From NCBI RefSeq assembly GCF_032586175.1, contig NZ_JAWHTE010000023.1, positions 1 to 64,000 of the forward strand: a stretch of DNA of 64,000 nt. The letters are read 5' to 3'. Made by a program: the position numbers and the translations under genes. Under the pieces are notes generated by a model. That model saw only the letters and a program-made list of their open reading frames with translations. It was not told the DNA's origin and ran no database searches. Position 1 is the stretch's first letter. Each line of letters opens with the position of its first letter. This stretch comes from Ovoidimarina sediminis (GTDB taxonomy: Bacteria; Pseudomonadota; Alphaproteobacteria; Rhodobacterales; Rhodobacteraceae). Below, piece after piece: positions 22,821 through 31,018 of the stretch.

Positions 22821-24904
22821 CACATATGCGCGCCAAGCTGCCGCACACTGAAGGAACCGTCGATCGGGGCGGGGTAAGCCTGCATTACGAAATCTACGGC
22901 GACGGCCCCCGCACCCTCCTGTTCGTGCCCACATGGGCGATCGTGCATTCGCGATCCTGGAAGGCACAGATCCCCTACTTCAGCGAGTATTTCCGCGTGA
23001 TCACCTACGATCCGCGCGGAAACGGCAAATCCGACAGACCGGCCGATCTGGAAGCCTACAAGGTCGATGCCATCATCGACGATGTGGGCGCGGTCATGAA
23101 TGCCACCGGCACCGAAAAGGCCACGCTGTTCGGATACTCGTTTTCCAGCGCCATCGCCTTCGCGGCAGCCGCCCGCATCCCCGACCGGGTAGAGGCGGTG
23201 GTGTCCTTCGCCGCATGGACGCCGATCGTCGAACCGCTCGACTTCCGCAAGGATGTCCAGACCGACGACACCGACGCCAAGTTCTCCTACGGCTACTGGC
23301 GAAAGGATTACGCGGGCTTCTGCGACTGGTTCTTCCGCGAACTGCATTCGGAACCCCATTCGACGAAACAGCACGAGGATTCGATCGCCTGGGCCGCCGA
23401 CGGCGATGCCGAGATGCTGATCAACACCCAGGAAACGCGCATCCAGCACGGCATTCCCATCTCCGATGAAACCTATGCCTCGATCCGCTGCCCGTCGCTC
23501 CTGATCCACGGCACCGGCGACCGCATCACGCCCTACCAGGGCTCCGAACGGATCGCCGAACTGACCGGCGGCGAACTGCATCTCTGGCCCGAGGCCGGGC
23601 ACGCGCTTCATGGCCGGTTCCCGGCGCGCGCGAACACGCTGGCGCGGAATTTCCTGGCCCGCCATCTCAGCACGCACAAACCGGTGCGGCAGAGGCCCGG
23701 CACGCGCAAGCGCGCGCTCTACCTCTCCTCCCCCATCGGTCTCGGCCATGCCCGCCGCGATCTCGCCATCGCGCGCGAACTCCGCGCCCGGCGGCCGGAT
23801 CTCCAGGTCGACTGGCTGTCGCAGGATCCCGTCACCCGCTTCCTCGACGCCCATAGCGAGCGTGTGCATCCCGCCAGCCGCCTGCTCGCCAATGAAAGCG
23901 CGCATATCGAGGCCGAAAGCGGCGAGCACGACCTCAACGCCTTTCAGGCAATCCGGTCTATGGACGAGATTTTGGTGAAGAACTTCATGGTCTTCCAGGA
24001 GGTTCTTGAAACCGACCGCTACGATCTCGTGATCGCCGACGAGGCCTGGGATGTCGATCACTTCTGGCACGAACACCCGGAAATGAAGCTCTCGCAGATC
24101 GCCTGGCTGACCGATTTCGTCGGCTGGGTGCCGTTCGAGGAAAACGGGCCGCGCGAGGCCTATCTCACCACCGACTACAACGCCGAAATGATCGAGCATG
24201 TGGAACGCAACCCGGGCGTCCGCGACCGCGCGATCTTCGTGGGCGGCCCGGAAGACATCATCGACCTGGGCTTCGGCGACGGCCTGCCCCGCATGCGCGA
24301 CTGGGTGCCCCGGCACTACGAGTTCTCCGACTACATCCTCGGCCGGCACCCCGAAGAATTCGGGCCGCGCGAGGATTTGCGCGCCCAGCTGGGCTATGAC
24401 GACGGGCGCACGTCCTGCATCGTTTCGGTCGGCGGCTCGGGGGTCGGCGCCGCACTCATCCGCCGCATCCTCGCCGCCGTCCCGATCGCCCGGGCGCAGA
24501 TCCCAGATCTGAGGGTGATCGTCGTCACCGGCCCCCGGCTCGATCCGGGCGCCTTCGACGTGCCAGAGGGCGTCGAGATGCGCGCCTTCGTCCCCGATCT
24601 CGACAGGCACCTCGCGGCCTGTGACCTCGCCCTCGTGCAGGGCGGGCTGACGACCTGCATGGAACTTGCGGCGGCGGGCACGCCCTTCCTCTACTTCCCG
24701 CTGCGCAACCACTTCGAACAGAACTTCCACGTCGCCGCGCGGCTCGACCGCTACAATGCGGGCCGCCGGATGATCTACGCCGAAAGCGATCCCGAAAGGA
24801 TCGCGGCGGCGATGGTGGGCGAACTGGCCCTTCCGCGCGTGCCGCATCCGGTCGCCGCCGACGGGGCGCGCCGGGCGGCGGGCATGCTGGCCGAACTGCT
24901 TTAA
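22817..24904 (+). CDS. Alpha/beta-hydrolase fused to a GT28/MGT-like glycosyltransferase
   Basis: 695 residues from GTG 22817, or 692 from ATG 22826. Residues 1-290 form an alpha/beta hydrolase: DPRGNGKSD, nucleophile S108 in GYSFS, Asp in HGTGDRITP and His in EAGHALHG. From about 298 to the end it looks like a GT-B glycosyltransferase of the MurG/macrolide-transferase type: SSPIGLGHARRD at its N-terminus and VQGGLTTCMELAAAGTP in the nucleotide-sugar-binding half. No signal peptide or membrane helix. Both domains appear complete with catalytic residues in place, so this seems to be a true bifunctional protein. The substrate is unknown; deacylation coupled to glycosylation is one idea. Confidence 0.82.
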   Translation: MTHMRAKLPHTEGTVDRGGVSLHYEIYGDGPRTLLFVPTWAIVHSRSWKAQIPYFSEYFRVITYDPRGNGKSDRPADLEAYKVDAIIDDVGAVMNATGTEKATLFGYSFSSAIAFAAAARIPDRVEAVVSFAAWTPIVEPLDFRKDVQTDDTDAKFSYGYWRKDYAGFCDWFFRELHSEPHSTKQHEDSIAWAADGDAEMLINTQETRIQHGIPISDETYASIRCPSLLIHGTGDRITPYQGSERIAELTGGELHLWPEAGHALHGRFPARANTLARNFLARHLSTHKPVRQRPGTRKRALYLSSPIGLGHARRDLAIARELRARRPDLQVDWLSQDPVTRFLDAHSERVHPASRLLANESAHIEAESGEHDLNAFQAIRSMDEILVKNFMVFQEVLETDRYDLVIADEAWDVDHFWHEHPEMKLSQIAWLTDFVGWVPFEENGPREAYLTTDYNAEMIEHVERNPGVRDRAIFVGGPEDIIDLGFGDGLPRMRDWVPRHYEFSDYILGRHPEEFGPREDLRAQLGYDDGRTSCIVSVGGSGVGAALIRRILAAVPIARAQIPDLRVIVVTGPRLDPGAFDVPEGVEMRAFVPDLDRHLAACDLALVQGGLTTCMELAAAGTPFLYFPLRNHFEQNFHVAARLDRYNAGRRMIYAESDPERIAAAMVGELALPRVPHPVAADGARRAAGMLAELL

Positions 24905-24925
24905 CCGAGGGCCTGGGGGGCTGCC

Positions 24926-25138
24926 ATGAGAGACACCGTTTCCGAAACAGATCGCGCCGCCATACGGCCCGCGCGCCTGAACCACGGTGAAGGCTGGGGC
25001 GCGGGCGGCCACCGCCGCGCCGCGCGCCGCCCGCACCCGCCGCTCATCAAGAGCGCCCTGGTTCGGGGTGCCGACGGGCGCCGCGTGGCCACCCTCCTCC
25101 TGCACGCCAGAGAGGGAGAATTCGAACCGGGCAACTGA
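24926..25138 (+). CDS. Possible small basic protein
   Basis: 70 codons from ATG 24926, lying between the fusion gene and the DUF1326 gene. The product is Arg-rich with no recognised motif. Only a poor purine stretch precedes the start, and the frame could be open by chance in high-GC DNA. It is listed because the 300-base gap otherwise holds no gene. Confidence 0.22.
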   Translation: MRDTVSETDRAAIRPARLNHGEGWGAGGHRRAARRPHPPLIKSALVRGADGRRVATLLLHAREGEFEPGN

Positions 25139-25203
25139 AGACCCCGGCACACCCTGAGGCAGGTCGAGCAGTCGTACCAACCATGAAAACAGGGACAGTG
25201 AAC

Positions 25204-25839
25204 ATGAAAGACTGGAGCGTTCAGGGCGAGGAACTCGCCAACTGCAACTGCAACTTCGGATGCCCATGCCAGTTCGGCGTGCTTCCGACCACCGGGAACT
25301 GCGAGGCCGTCGTGATCTACGACATCACGTCGGGCCATTACGGCGATGTCCGGCTCGACGGGCTCAAGGCGGCCGGCATCTATTACTGGCCGGGCCCGAT
25401 CCACGAAGGCAACGGGTCCATGCAACTGGTGATCGATCCGGCGGCCGATGACGCCCAGGTCGCCGCGCTCGAGGCGATCATGACAGGGCAGGACACCGAG
25501 GAAATGGCCACCATGTGGTTCGTCTACAGCGCCATGAGCCCCAACAAGCACGAAACGCTCCGCGCGAAGATCGATCTTGACTGGAACGCCGAAGACAGGG
25601 TCGGGCGGGCCAGCGTCGACGGCATCGTCGACACGGAGGTCCGGCCCATCCCGAACATCGTCTCCGGCCTGCCACACCGGATCTCGATCCAGCTTCCCTA
25701 TGGGTTCGAGTTCCGCCATGCCGAAATGGCTTCGGGAACGTCGAAGACGACGGGAGGTGCGCTCAACCTCGCCTTCGACAAGACCCATGCCCATATCGCG
25801 CGCCTCAACCTGACGGGGCAAGGCGTTGCGGGGGCCTGA
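25204..25839 (+). CDS. DUF1326 domain protein
   Basis: 211 residues. The N-terminal Cys-rich signature NCNCNFGCPCQFG (about 14-26) is the hallmark of DUF1326 proteins. The remainder is a beta-rich domain without membrane segments. Start ATG 25204 is chosen since homologues begin near the WSVQG segment; an ATG at 25183 is also in frame. It is almost always found, as here, directly before a DUF2182 membrane protein. The function of the pair is not established; the clustered cysteines suggest metal binding. Confidence 0.88.
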   Translation: MKDWSVQGEELANCNCNFGCPCQFGVLPTTGNCEAVVIYDITSGHYGDVRLDGLKAAGIYYWPGPIHEGNGSMQLVIDPAADDAQVAALEAIMTGQDTEEMATMWFVYSAMSPNKHETLRAKIDLDWNAEDRVGRASVDGIVDTEVRPIPNIVSGLPHRISIQLPYGFEFRHAEMASGTSKTTGGALNLAFDKTHAHIARLNLTGQGVAGA

Positions 25840-25846
25840 GCCCGGC

Positions 25847-26650
25847 ATGGGCGGCGGAGCGGTCGAACGGCTGCTCCGCCGCGATGGCCTCGTGACCCTG
25901 GGCGCGCTCGGCCTTCTGGTTCTGATCGCCGCGCTCTACACCGTCTTCGGCGTAGGCATGTCCATGTCGGCCATAGACATGACGCGCATGGCCCGGCCGA
26001 TCGGCGCACCGATGCAGATGGGCATGGAGCCGGAGTGGAGCCCGGGCTACGCCGTCCTCGTCTTCATGATGTGGTGGGTGATGATGGTCGCGATGATGAC
26101 GCCGAGTGCGGCCCCCTTCGTGCTGCTCTTCGCGGCGGTCAAGCGCGCCGGCCCCGAGGCCGCGATGGCGGGACGGCTCAGCACCGCCCTTCTCGCAGGC
26201 TACCTCGCCGTCTGGGCCCTTTTCAGTGCGAGCGCCGTGGCCCTGCAATATGCGGGCGAGGCCTCGGGCCTGCTGAACGGCGCGATGATGACGCTTGAGG
26301 GCAAGTGGCTGGCGGCCGGCGTGCTGATCTGCGCGGGGCTCTATCAGCTCACGCCGCTCAAGACCGCCTGCCTCAGGAAATGCCGCGCGCCTGGCCAGTT
26401 CCTGGCCGAACACAGGCGCCCCGGTCTAGAGGGCGCGTTCCGGATGGGCGTGGCGCACGGGCTCTTCTGCCTCGGGTGCTGCTGGGCGATCATGGCCCTG
26501 CTCTTCGTGGGCGGGATCATGAATCTCGTCTGGATCGCGGGGCTCACCGCCTATGTGCTGGTGGAAAAGCTCCTGCCGGGCGGCGAGGTGATCGCGAAGC
26601 TCGCGGGCGCCGCCCTGATCCTGCTCGGGGCCTCGGTCGCCCTGTCCTAG
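25847..26650 (+). CDS. DUF2182 integral membrane protein
   Basis: 267 residues from ATG 25847; a TTG at 25826 overlapping the upstream stop is an alternative start. It has about six membrane helices. The conserved block VFMMWWVMMVAMMTPSAAPF and a later CLRKCR...HGLFCLGCCW region provide Met, His and Cys residues fit for metal handling, consistent with its annotation as a predicted metal-binding membrane protein. It forms an operon with the DUF1326 gene 7 bases upstream. Role uncertain. Confidence 0.88.
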   Translation: MGGGAVERLLRRDGLVTLGALGLLVLIAALYTVFGVGMSMSAIDMTRMARPIGAPMQMGMEPEWSPGYAVLVFMMWWVMMVAMMTPSAAPFVLLFAAVKRAGPEAAMAGRLSTALLAGYLAVWALFSASAVALQYAGEASGLLNGAMMTLEGKWLAAGVLICAGLYQLTPLKTACLRKCRAPGQFLAEHRRPGLEGAFRMGVAHGLFCLGCCWAIMALLFVGGIMNLVWIAGLTAYVLVEKLLPGGEVIAKLAGAALILLGASVALS

Positions 26651-26656
26651 GCTATC

Positions 26657-26682
26657 GCCGCCCCCCACCGCAGGGGGGCGGC
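26657..26682. terminator. Strong hairpin between convergent genes
   Basis: GCCGCCCCCC (26657-26666) and GGGGGGCGGC (26673-26682) form a perfect 10-bp stem with a 6-base loop, placed between the DUF2182 stop and the convergent VOC-gene stop. It could serve as a bidirectional terminator, though no T-run is present. Confidence 0.55.
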
Positions 26683-26695
26683 CGTACGCCCTGCC

Positions 26696-27295
26696 CTAGT
26701 ATCCGCGCCGCGCCGATCTGTCGTCCGACAGCGAACCCTGCCGCCGCTCGACCAGCAGTTCGATCGCATCCGCCAGGTGCTCGCGGTCGATATGGTGATC
26801 GCCCCGCGCCACCCGGATCCTGTGCGCCTCGATCATCACATCGGCATGGCGGCACCCCTCGGGCGGCTCGAACCGGTAGCTCGCAAGCTCCAGCCTCAAC
26901 CCCAGCGGATCGCGGAAATAGATCGAATCCATGAACCCCCGATCCACGGGGCCCGAATGCTTCACCCCCCGCGCGTCAAGCCGTTCCGCCACCTGCCAGA
27001 ACGTCGCCTGGCTCACGTTCAGCGCCAGGTGGTGCAGCGATCCCGTCGCCTCCGGCACCGGCGTGTCGTCGGGCTTGCGGTCTTCGTTCGTGAAGATCGT
27101 GATCAGCCGCCCGTCGCCGGGATCGAAGTAAAGATGGCCCTCGTTCGGATTGTCGAGGTTCGGCTGATCGAAGATGAAGGGCATGCCCAGCACCCCTTCC
27201 CAGAAATCGATCGAGGTCTGGCGATCCGCCCCGATGATCGTGATGTGATGGACGCCCTGCGTCTGTATCTTCCTGATGTCATTGGCATTCGACAT
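26696..27295 (-). CDS. VOC-family protein (glyoxalase / extradiol-dioxygenase-like)
   Basis: 199 residues with two VOC beta-alpha-beta-beta-beta modules. Probable metal ligands are His in GVHHITI, His in SLHHLAL and Glu in LRLELASY. The C-terminal 50 residues are charged and unusual. It is separated by 24 bases from the CoA-ligase-like gene upstream and is co-directional, so it is probably the last gene of that operon. Possible roles include a ring-cleaving dioxygenase, an epimerase or a glyoxalase-type isomerase; the sequence does not decide. Confidence 0.82.
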   Translation of the reverse strand: MSNANDIRKIQTQGVHHITIIGADRQTSIDFWEGVLGMPFIFDQPNLDNPNEGHLYFDPGDGRLITIFTNEDRKPDDTPVPEATGSLHHLALNVSQATFWQVAERLDARGVKHSGPVDRGFMDSIYFRDPLGLRLELASYRFEPPEGCRHADVMIEAHRIRVARGDHHIDREHLADAIELLVERRQGSLSDDRSARRGY

Positions 27296-27319
27296 GGTCT
27301 TCCTCCCGATATCCTTCGC

Positions 27320-28624
27320 TCAGCCCGACTGCGACCAGTCCACGAGCTTCGATTTGTAATCCGTCCGCGGCAACGAGCCGAACGGCACCAGCGTAACCTC
27401 GGTGGTCACAAGCAACTCATCGCGCAGCCGCTGGCGGATGCGCCCGGCCAGCGCCTCGTCCGGCACGGCATCCCGCGCCAGTTCGACAACGACCGGCAGG
27501 GGCGGCGCCTGCTTCACGGCCTTCGCCCTCGGGCGGATCGAAATCGTGCCGCTCACCTCTCCACCCATCCGGCCCACGACATCCCGCACGGCAGTGGGAA
27601 CGACATTCACCCCCCGCACGATCAGAAGATCGTCGGTCCGCCCGATACAGCGCACGCGCGGCGCGGTCCGCCCGCAGGCGCAGGGGCCGGTCGACAGGCG
27701 CACCCGGTCCCGCGACCGGAACCGCAACAGCGGCGCGGCCCGATGCCTCAGGTGGGTGTACACCAGTTCCCCTTCCGCGCCGTCCTCCATGGGAAGCGCG
27801 GCCCCCGTCTCGGGATCGATCAGTTCGACATGCACGAAACCCCGGCCGGAAAAATGCATCCCGTCCTGCGCCGTGCACTCCCCCCAAAGCGAGACGGAGA
27901 TATCGCCGATCCCCATCGCCTCCGTCACCCGCGCGCCCCAGGCCTCCTCGATCCGTCGCCGCATCTCGGGCTCTCCCCCGCCCGGCTCGCCGGCGACAAG
28001 GATCTTGTCGACCGAGGAACCGGCCGTATCCACGCCCCGCTCCACCGCCCATTCGGCAAGGTGCATCGCGTAAGACGGCGTGCAGCCAAGCGCCGTGGGC
28101 TTCAGAAGCTGCACCGCGGCCATCAGGCGTTCGGTATTCCCGGCGCCCACCGGGATATGGCACACCCCGATCTTCGCGAAGGCATCAAGCGTCACGCCCG
28201 CCACGAAGGGCCCCGCATTATAGGTCGTCACCATCCGTTCGCCGGAAGACAGGCCGCTCGCCCCGTAGGACCGTGTCGAGATCTCCACCCAGTTCGCCAG
28301 GTCCTCCGCCGTCAGGGGGATATAGCTCGGCGTCCCGGTCGTCCCGCTCGTCGAATAGACGCGCACGACCTCCTCCATGGGCGCGGCCAGGTGCCGCCCG
28401 ATCGGATGCGCCTCGTCCCGCGAGGCGCGCAATTCGTCCTTTTCGGTGAAGGGAAGCTCGTGAATCCGCTCAAGGCCCCCCGCCGCCTCCGCCGTCGCGA
28501 TCCCGGCTGCGGCCAGCTTCGCGCGGTAGAACTCCGACCGCTCCAGAAGATAGCCAAGCTGGGCGCGATAGAGCGGCTCGTCCAGCGCGCGCTGCGCCTC
28601 CCAGGGGGTGTCCGCCGCGCTCAC
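27320..28624 (-). CDS. Phenylacetate-CoA ligase-like AMP-forming acyl-CoA synthetase
   Basis: 434 residues, the length of PaaK-type ligases. The phosphate-binding motif is YSTSGTTGTPS (about 95-105). The downstream motifs CACGRTAPRVRCIGRTDD and IVRGVNVVPTAV are typical of PaaK. The start is GTG 28624, overlapping the stop of the citrate-synthase-like gene (GTGA). The reaction is activation of a carboxylic acid with ATP and CoA, perhaps an aryl acid. Coupling to a CoA-ester-cleaving lyase-like enzyme suggests a short CoA-dependent degradation route. Confidence 0.85.
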   Translation of the reverse strand: MSAADTPWEAQRALDEPLYRAQLGYLLERSEFYRAKLAAAGIATAEAAGGLERIHELPFTEKDELRASRDEAHPIGRHLAAPMEEVVRVYSTSGTTGTPSYIPLTAEDLANWVEISTRSYGASGLSSGERMVTTYNAGPFVAGVTLDAFAKIGVCHIPVGAGNTERLMAAVQLLKPTALGCTPSYAMHLAEWAVERGVDTAGSSVDKILVAGEPGGGEPEMRRRIEEAWGARVTEAMGIGDISVSLWGECTAQDGMHFSGRGFVHVELIDPETGAALPMEDGAEGELVYTHLRHRAAPLLRFRSRDRVRLSTGPCACGRTAPRVRCIGRTDDLLIVRGVNVVPTAVRDVVGRMGGEVSGTISIRPRAKAVKQAPPLPVVVELARDAVPDEALAGRIRQRLRDELLVTTEVTLVPFGSLPRTDYKSKLVDWSQSG

Positions 28625-29400
28625 GTTTCGGGTGTCCCGGGGTCGAAGGTGATGCCCATCTCGGCATGGTGGGACAGGGTGAAACCGATGGGCCGCTCCG
28701 CCTCTTCCGCAAGATGCGCCAGAAGGCTCGCGGTTCTGGCCAGAATGGGAATGCCCTTCAGAACCGACACCGGGAAGTCGAGATCGAGAAGCACCGCGGG
28801 GATCGCGAAAGACACGTTCATCGGCAGGGGCTTCGGCCACAGCCGCCCGACGGCCTCCTCGATCTCGCGCGCCAGCGTCACATGGGGGCCCGCAACGCCC
28901 CGCTCCGCCGCCAGCGTGAGGATGCGCTGCGCCCGCGGATCGACGGGCTTGTGCAAGGGGTGCCCGAAGCCCGGCAGCCGCCGGCCCCCGTCCCGCATCG
29001 CCATGATGATCTCGTCCACCGTCTCGCCGCCATCGATCCGCTCCCGCGTGTCGCGCAGGAAGGCGCCCGCGATCTCCGTCGTCCCGAGGATCACCTTGCC
29101 GCAGCCCAGAAGACCGGCCGCCACCGCGCCCTGCAGGAAATCGGGATCCGCCGCATAGGTCATCCGCGCCGCCTGATTGGTCGGCACCAGCCCGTGCTCG
29201 GCAATCGACACAAGCAGCAGGTCGAGGAAGAAGGTCTGCTCCTCCGTCGGCCTCTTCCCGGTGGTCAGCAGATAGAAATACCCGGTGAAACTCAGCTGCC
29301 CCATCAACTCGGTCACCAGGTCATGGCCCCGCACCGTGATCGCATCCGGTGTCGCCGTGGAAATCGAAGTGCTCGCCGTGCCGGCCTTGCCTATCTTCAT
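28621..29400 (-). CDS. Citrate-synthase-like protein (citryl-CoA lyase / 2-methylcitrate-type family)
   Basis: 259 residues, shorter than citrate synthase (about 430) and matching the short citryl-CoA-lyase-like branch. Landmarks are LTTGKRPTEEQ near the N-terminus, GRRLPGFGHPLHKPVDPR with the catalytic-type His, and SVLKGIPILARTASLLAH. Start ATG 29400 follows an AGG site. It may catalyse C-C bond formation or cleavage between an acyl-CoA and an oxoacid. It leads a three-gene operon with the CoA ligase and VOC protein. Confidence 0.82.
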   Translation of the reverse strand: MKIGKAGTASTSISTATPDAITVRGHDLVTELMGQLSFTGYFYLLTTGKRPTEEQTFFLDLLLVSIAEHGLVPTNQAARMTYAADPDFLQGAVAAGLLGCGKVILGTTEIAGAFLRDTRERIDGGETVDEIIMAMRDGGRRLPGFGHPLHKPVDPRAQRILTLAAERGVAGPHVTLAREIEEAVGRLWPKPLPMNVSFAIPAVLLDLDFPVSVLKGIPILARTASLLAHLAEEAERPIGFTLSHHAEMGITFDPGTPET

Positions 29401-29503
29401 CGCGGTCCTCCCATACCCCTCAGTGTAGCGTGATTGCCGCCGGGTCAAAGCCTTCCGGGGAAATGACCGCCCTCGGCATCGCGTGCAGCCCGCGCAATGG
29501 CGG

Positions 29504-30400
29504 CTAGAATACGCCCGCCGCCCGCACATCCTCAGCCGCGAAATCGATCAGCGCCCGCACCTTGCGGGGCAGCCTCCGCCCTTCGAGATAGACAGCACTC
29601 AGCGGAACGGCGAGGCCCTCGTACACGTCCAGCACCGTCACCAGCCGCCCCTCTTCCAGCGCGTTCCCGACGGCGAAGCGCGGCACGTAGGCGATCCCAA
29701 GCCCCGCCGCCGCAAGCTCCACCGATGCCTTGGCGGAATTCACCTGGAACCGCCCCTGCACCTCCGTCACCCGATCCGCCCCGCCCTTCCGGAACGGCCA
29801 GCGGCGCGCGGCGCGGCGGTTGGTGTCGAGGATACAGGCATGGCCCGCCAGGTCCTCCGGCGTCCCGGGCGCCCCGTGCGCCGCGACATAGGCCGGGCTC
29901 GCCACCGCGACCGACCGGATCTCTCCTAGCTTCCGCGCCTTCAGCGACAGCATCTCCGACTGGCCGATGCGAAACGCCAGATCGATCCCCTCGCTCGCCA
30001 GATCGACGAAGGTATCCGTCAGGCGCAGATCGAAACTCAGCCCCGGGTGCTTCGCCGCGAACCGGCCCAGCAGGCCGCTCACCTGCACCTCCCCGAAACT
30101 CACCGGCGCCGAGATCCGGATCACCCCGGTCAGGCCTCGCGATCCTTCCGATACCTCCGCCAGAAGATCGTCAAGCTCGTCCAGAAGTGCGGGTGCCCGC
30201 GCCAGAAGATCCTCCCCCGCAGGCGTCAGCCCCACCTTCCGCGTCGTCCGCTGAAACAGCCGCACCCCAAGCCGGCCCTCCAGCTCCGCCACGTATTTCG
30301 AGGTCAGCCGGTTCGAAACGCCAAGCTGATCGGCAGCGGCGGTAAACGATCCCGCCTTTGCGGTCGCCACGAAGGCCTTCAGTTCATCGGTGACGTCCAT
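29504..30400 (-). CDS. LysR-family transcriptional regulator
   Basis: 298 residues. The N-terminal HTH (about 1-60) reads FVATAKAGSFTAAADQLGV followed by the RLTSKYVAELE recognition region; the substrate-binding domain follows with VIRISAPVSFGEVQV. It is divergent from the DoxX/dioxygenase/GHR operon, the usual layout for a LysR regulator and its target, and upstream of the citrate-synthase-like gene in the same direction (103-base gap). Confidence 0.9.
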   Translation of the reverse strand: MDVTDELKAFVATAKAGSFTAAADQLGVSNRLTSKYVAELEGRLGVRLFQRTTRKVGLTPAGEDLLARAPALLDELDDLLAEVSEGSRGLTGVIRISAPVSFGEVQVSGLLGRFAAKHPGLSFDLRLTDTFVDLASEGIDLAFRIGQSEMLSLKARKLGEIRSVAVASPAYVAAHGAPGTPEDLAGHACILDTNRRAARRWPFRKGGADRVTEVQGRFQVNSAKASVELAAAGLGIAYVPRFAVGNALEEGRLVTVLDVYEGLAVPLSAVYLEGRRLPRKVRALIDFAAEDVRAAGVF

Positions 30401-30416
30401 CTGATCTTTTTAGGAA

Positions 30417-30456
30417 CATTTTATTCTTAGTCATTCAACAACATCGCCATTTTATT
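30417..30456. promoter_or_regulatory. AT-rich LysR/DoxX intergenic control region with a CATTTTATT repeat
   Basis: CATTTTATT occurs at 30417-30425 and 30448-30456, 31 bases apart, in the only AT-rich stretch between the divergent lysR-type and doxX-type genes. Three-turn spacing suits tandem binding by one regulator. The 30401-30530 gap carries no other feature. Confidence 0.4.
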
Positions 30457-30530
30457 GATAAACAGCAAGGCCTATTCTTGGGTCCAGACGCACCCAACCG
30501 CCTTCCGGCGACAGAAAGGAACCCAGAGAG

Positions 30531-30953
30531 ATGTCCAACTATTCCAACACTGATTACGCCGCGACGCTCCTGCGGGTGTCGAGCGGCGTCTTGTTCATCG
30601 CCCACGGCCTTCTGAAGGTAAACGTGTTCACGATTGCCGGCACGGTCGGCTATTTCGAAAGCCTCGGCCTGCCCGGCGCCCTTGCCTATCTCACCATTCT
30701 CGCGGAAATCGGCGGCGGGCTCGCGCTGATCCTCGGGGTCGGGGTGCGGCTTGTATCCCTCGCGCTGATCCCGGTGCTTCTCGGGGCCACCTGGGCGCAT
30801 GCAGGCAACGGCTGGCTCTTCTCGGGCGAAGGCGGCGGCTGGGAATTCCCGCTGTTCTGGGCCGTCGTGCAGGGGGCCATCGCGCTTCTCGGCGCCGGGG
30901 CCTATGCCCTTCGCCCGCCCTTCCTGCAGCGCATGCTGGGGCAGTTCGCCTGA
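30531..30953 (+). CDS. DoxX-family membrane protein
   Basis: 140 residues, four predicted membrane helices. The DoxX signature is RVSSGVLFIAHGLLKVN near residues 11-27, and a second GGGLALILGVGVRL helix follows. Start ATG 30531 follows AGAGAG. DoxX proteins sit in the cytoplasmic membrane and are often linked to quinone or redox stress, which fits the dioxygenase and hydroquinone reductase downstream. Confidence 0.88.
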   Translation: MSNYSNTDYAATLLRVSSGVLFIAHGLLKVNVFTIAGTVGYFESLGLPGALAYLTILAEIGGGLALILGVGVRLVSLALIPVLLGATWAHAGNGWLFSGEGGGWEFPLFWAVVQGAIALLGAGAYALRPPFLQRMLGQFA

Positions 30954-30967
30954 CCTCCGCCACCGTC

Positions 30968-30986
30968 AGGCCCGCATCGCGGGCCT
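30968..30986 (+). other. Hairpin between doxX-type and dioxygenase genes
   Basis: AGGCCCGC (30968-30975) and GCGGGCCT (30979-30986) form an 8-bp stem with a 3-base loop, 15 bases after the DoxX stop. It may reduce read-through or stabilise the upstream message; no T-run follows. Confidence 0.4.
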
Positions 30987-31018
30987 GGCCCGCACCCGCC
31001 AGACGAAAGCGCCGCAAG

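Noticed and set aside
22730..25267. An 845-codon minus-strand open frame opposite the hydrolase-glycosyltransferase fusion
   Set aside because: The plus strand carries complete catalytic motifs; the minus frame has no recognisable domain.
26777..29158. A 793-codon plus-strand frame opposite the VOC/CoA-ligase genes
   Set aside because: Antisense to well-supported genes, composition biased to Arg, Pro and His.
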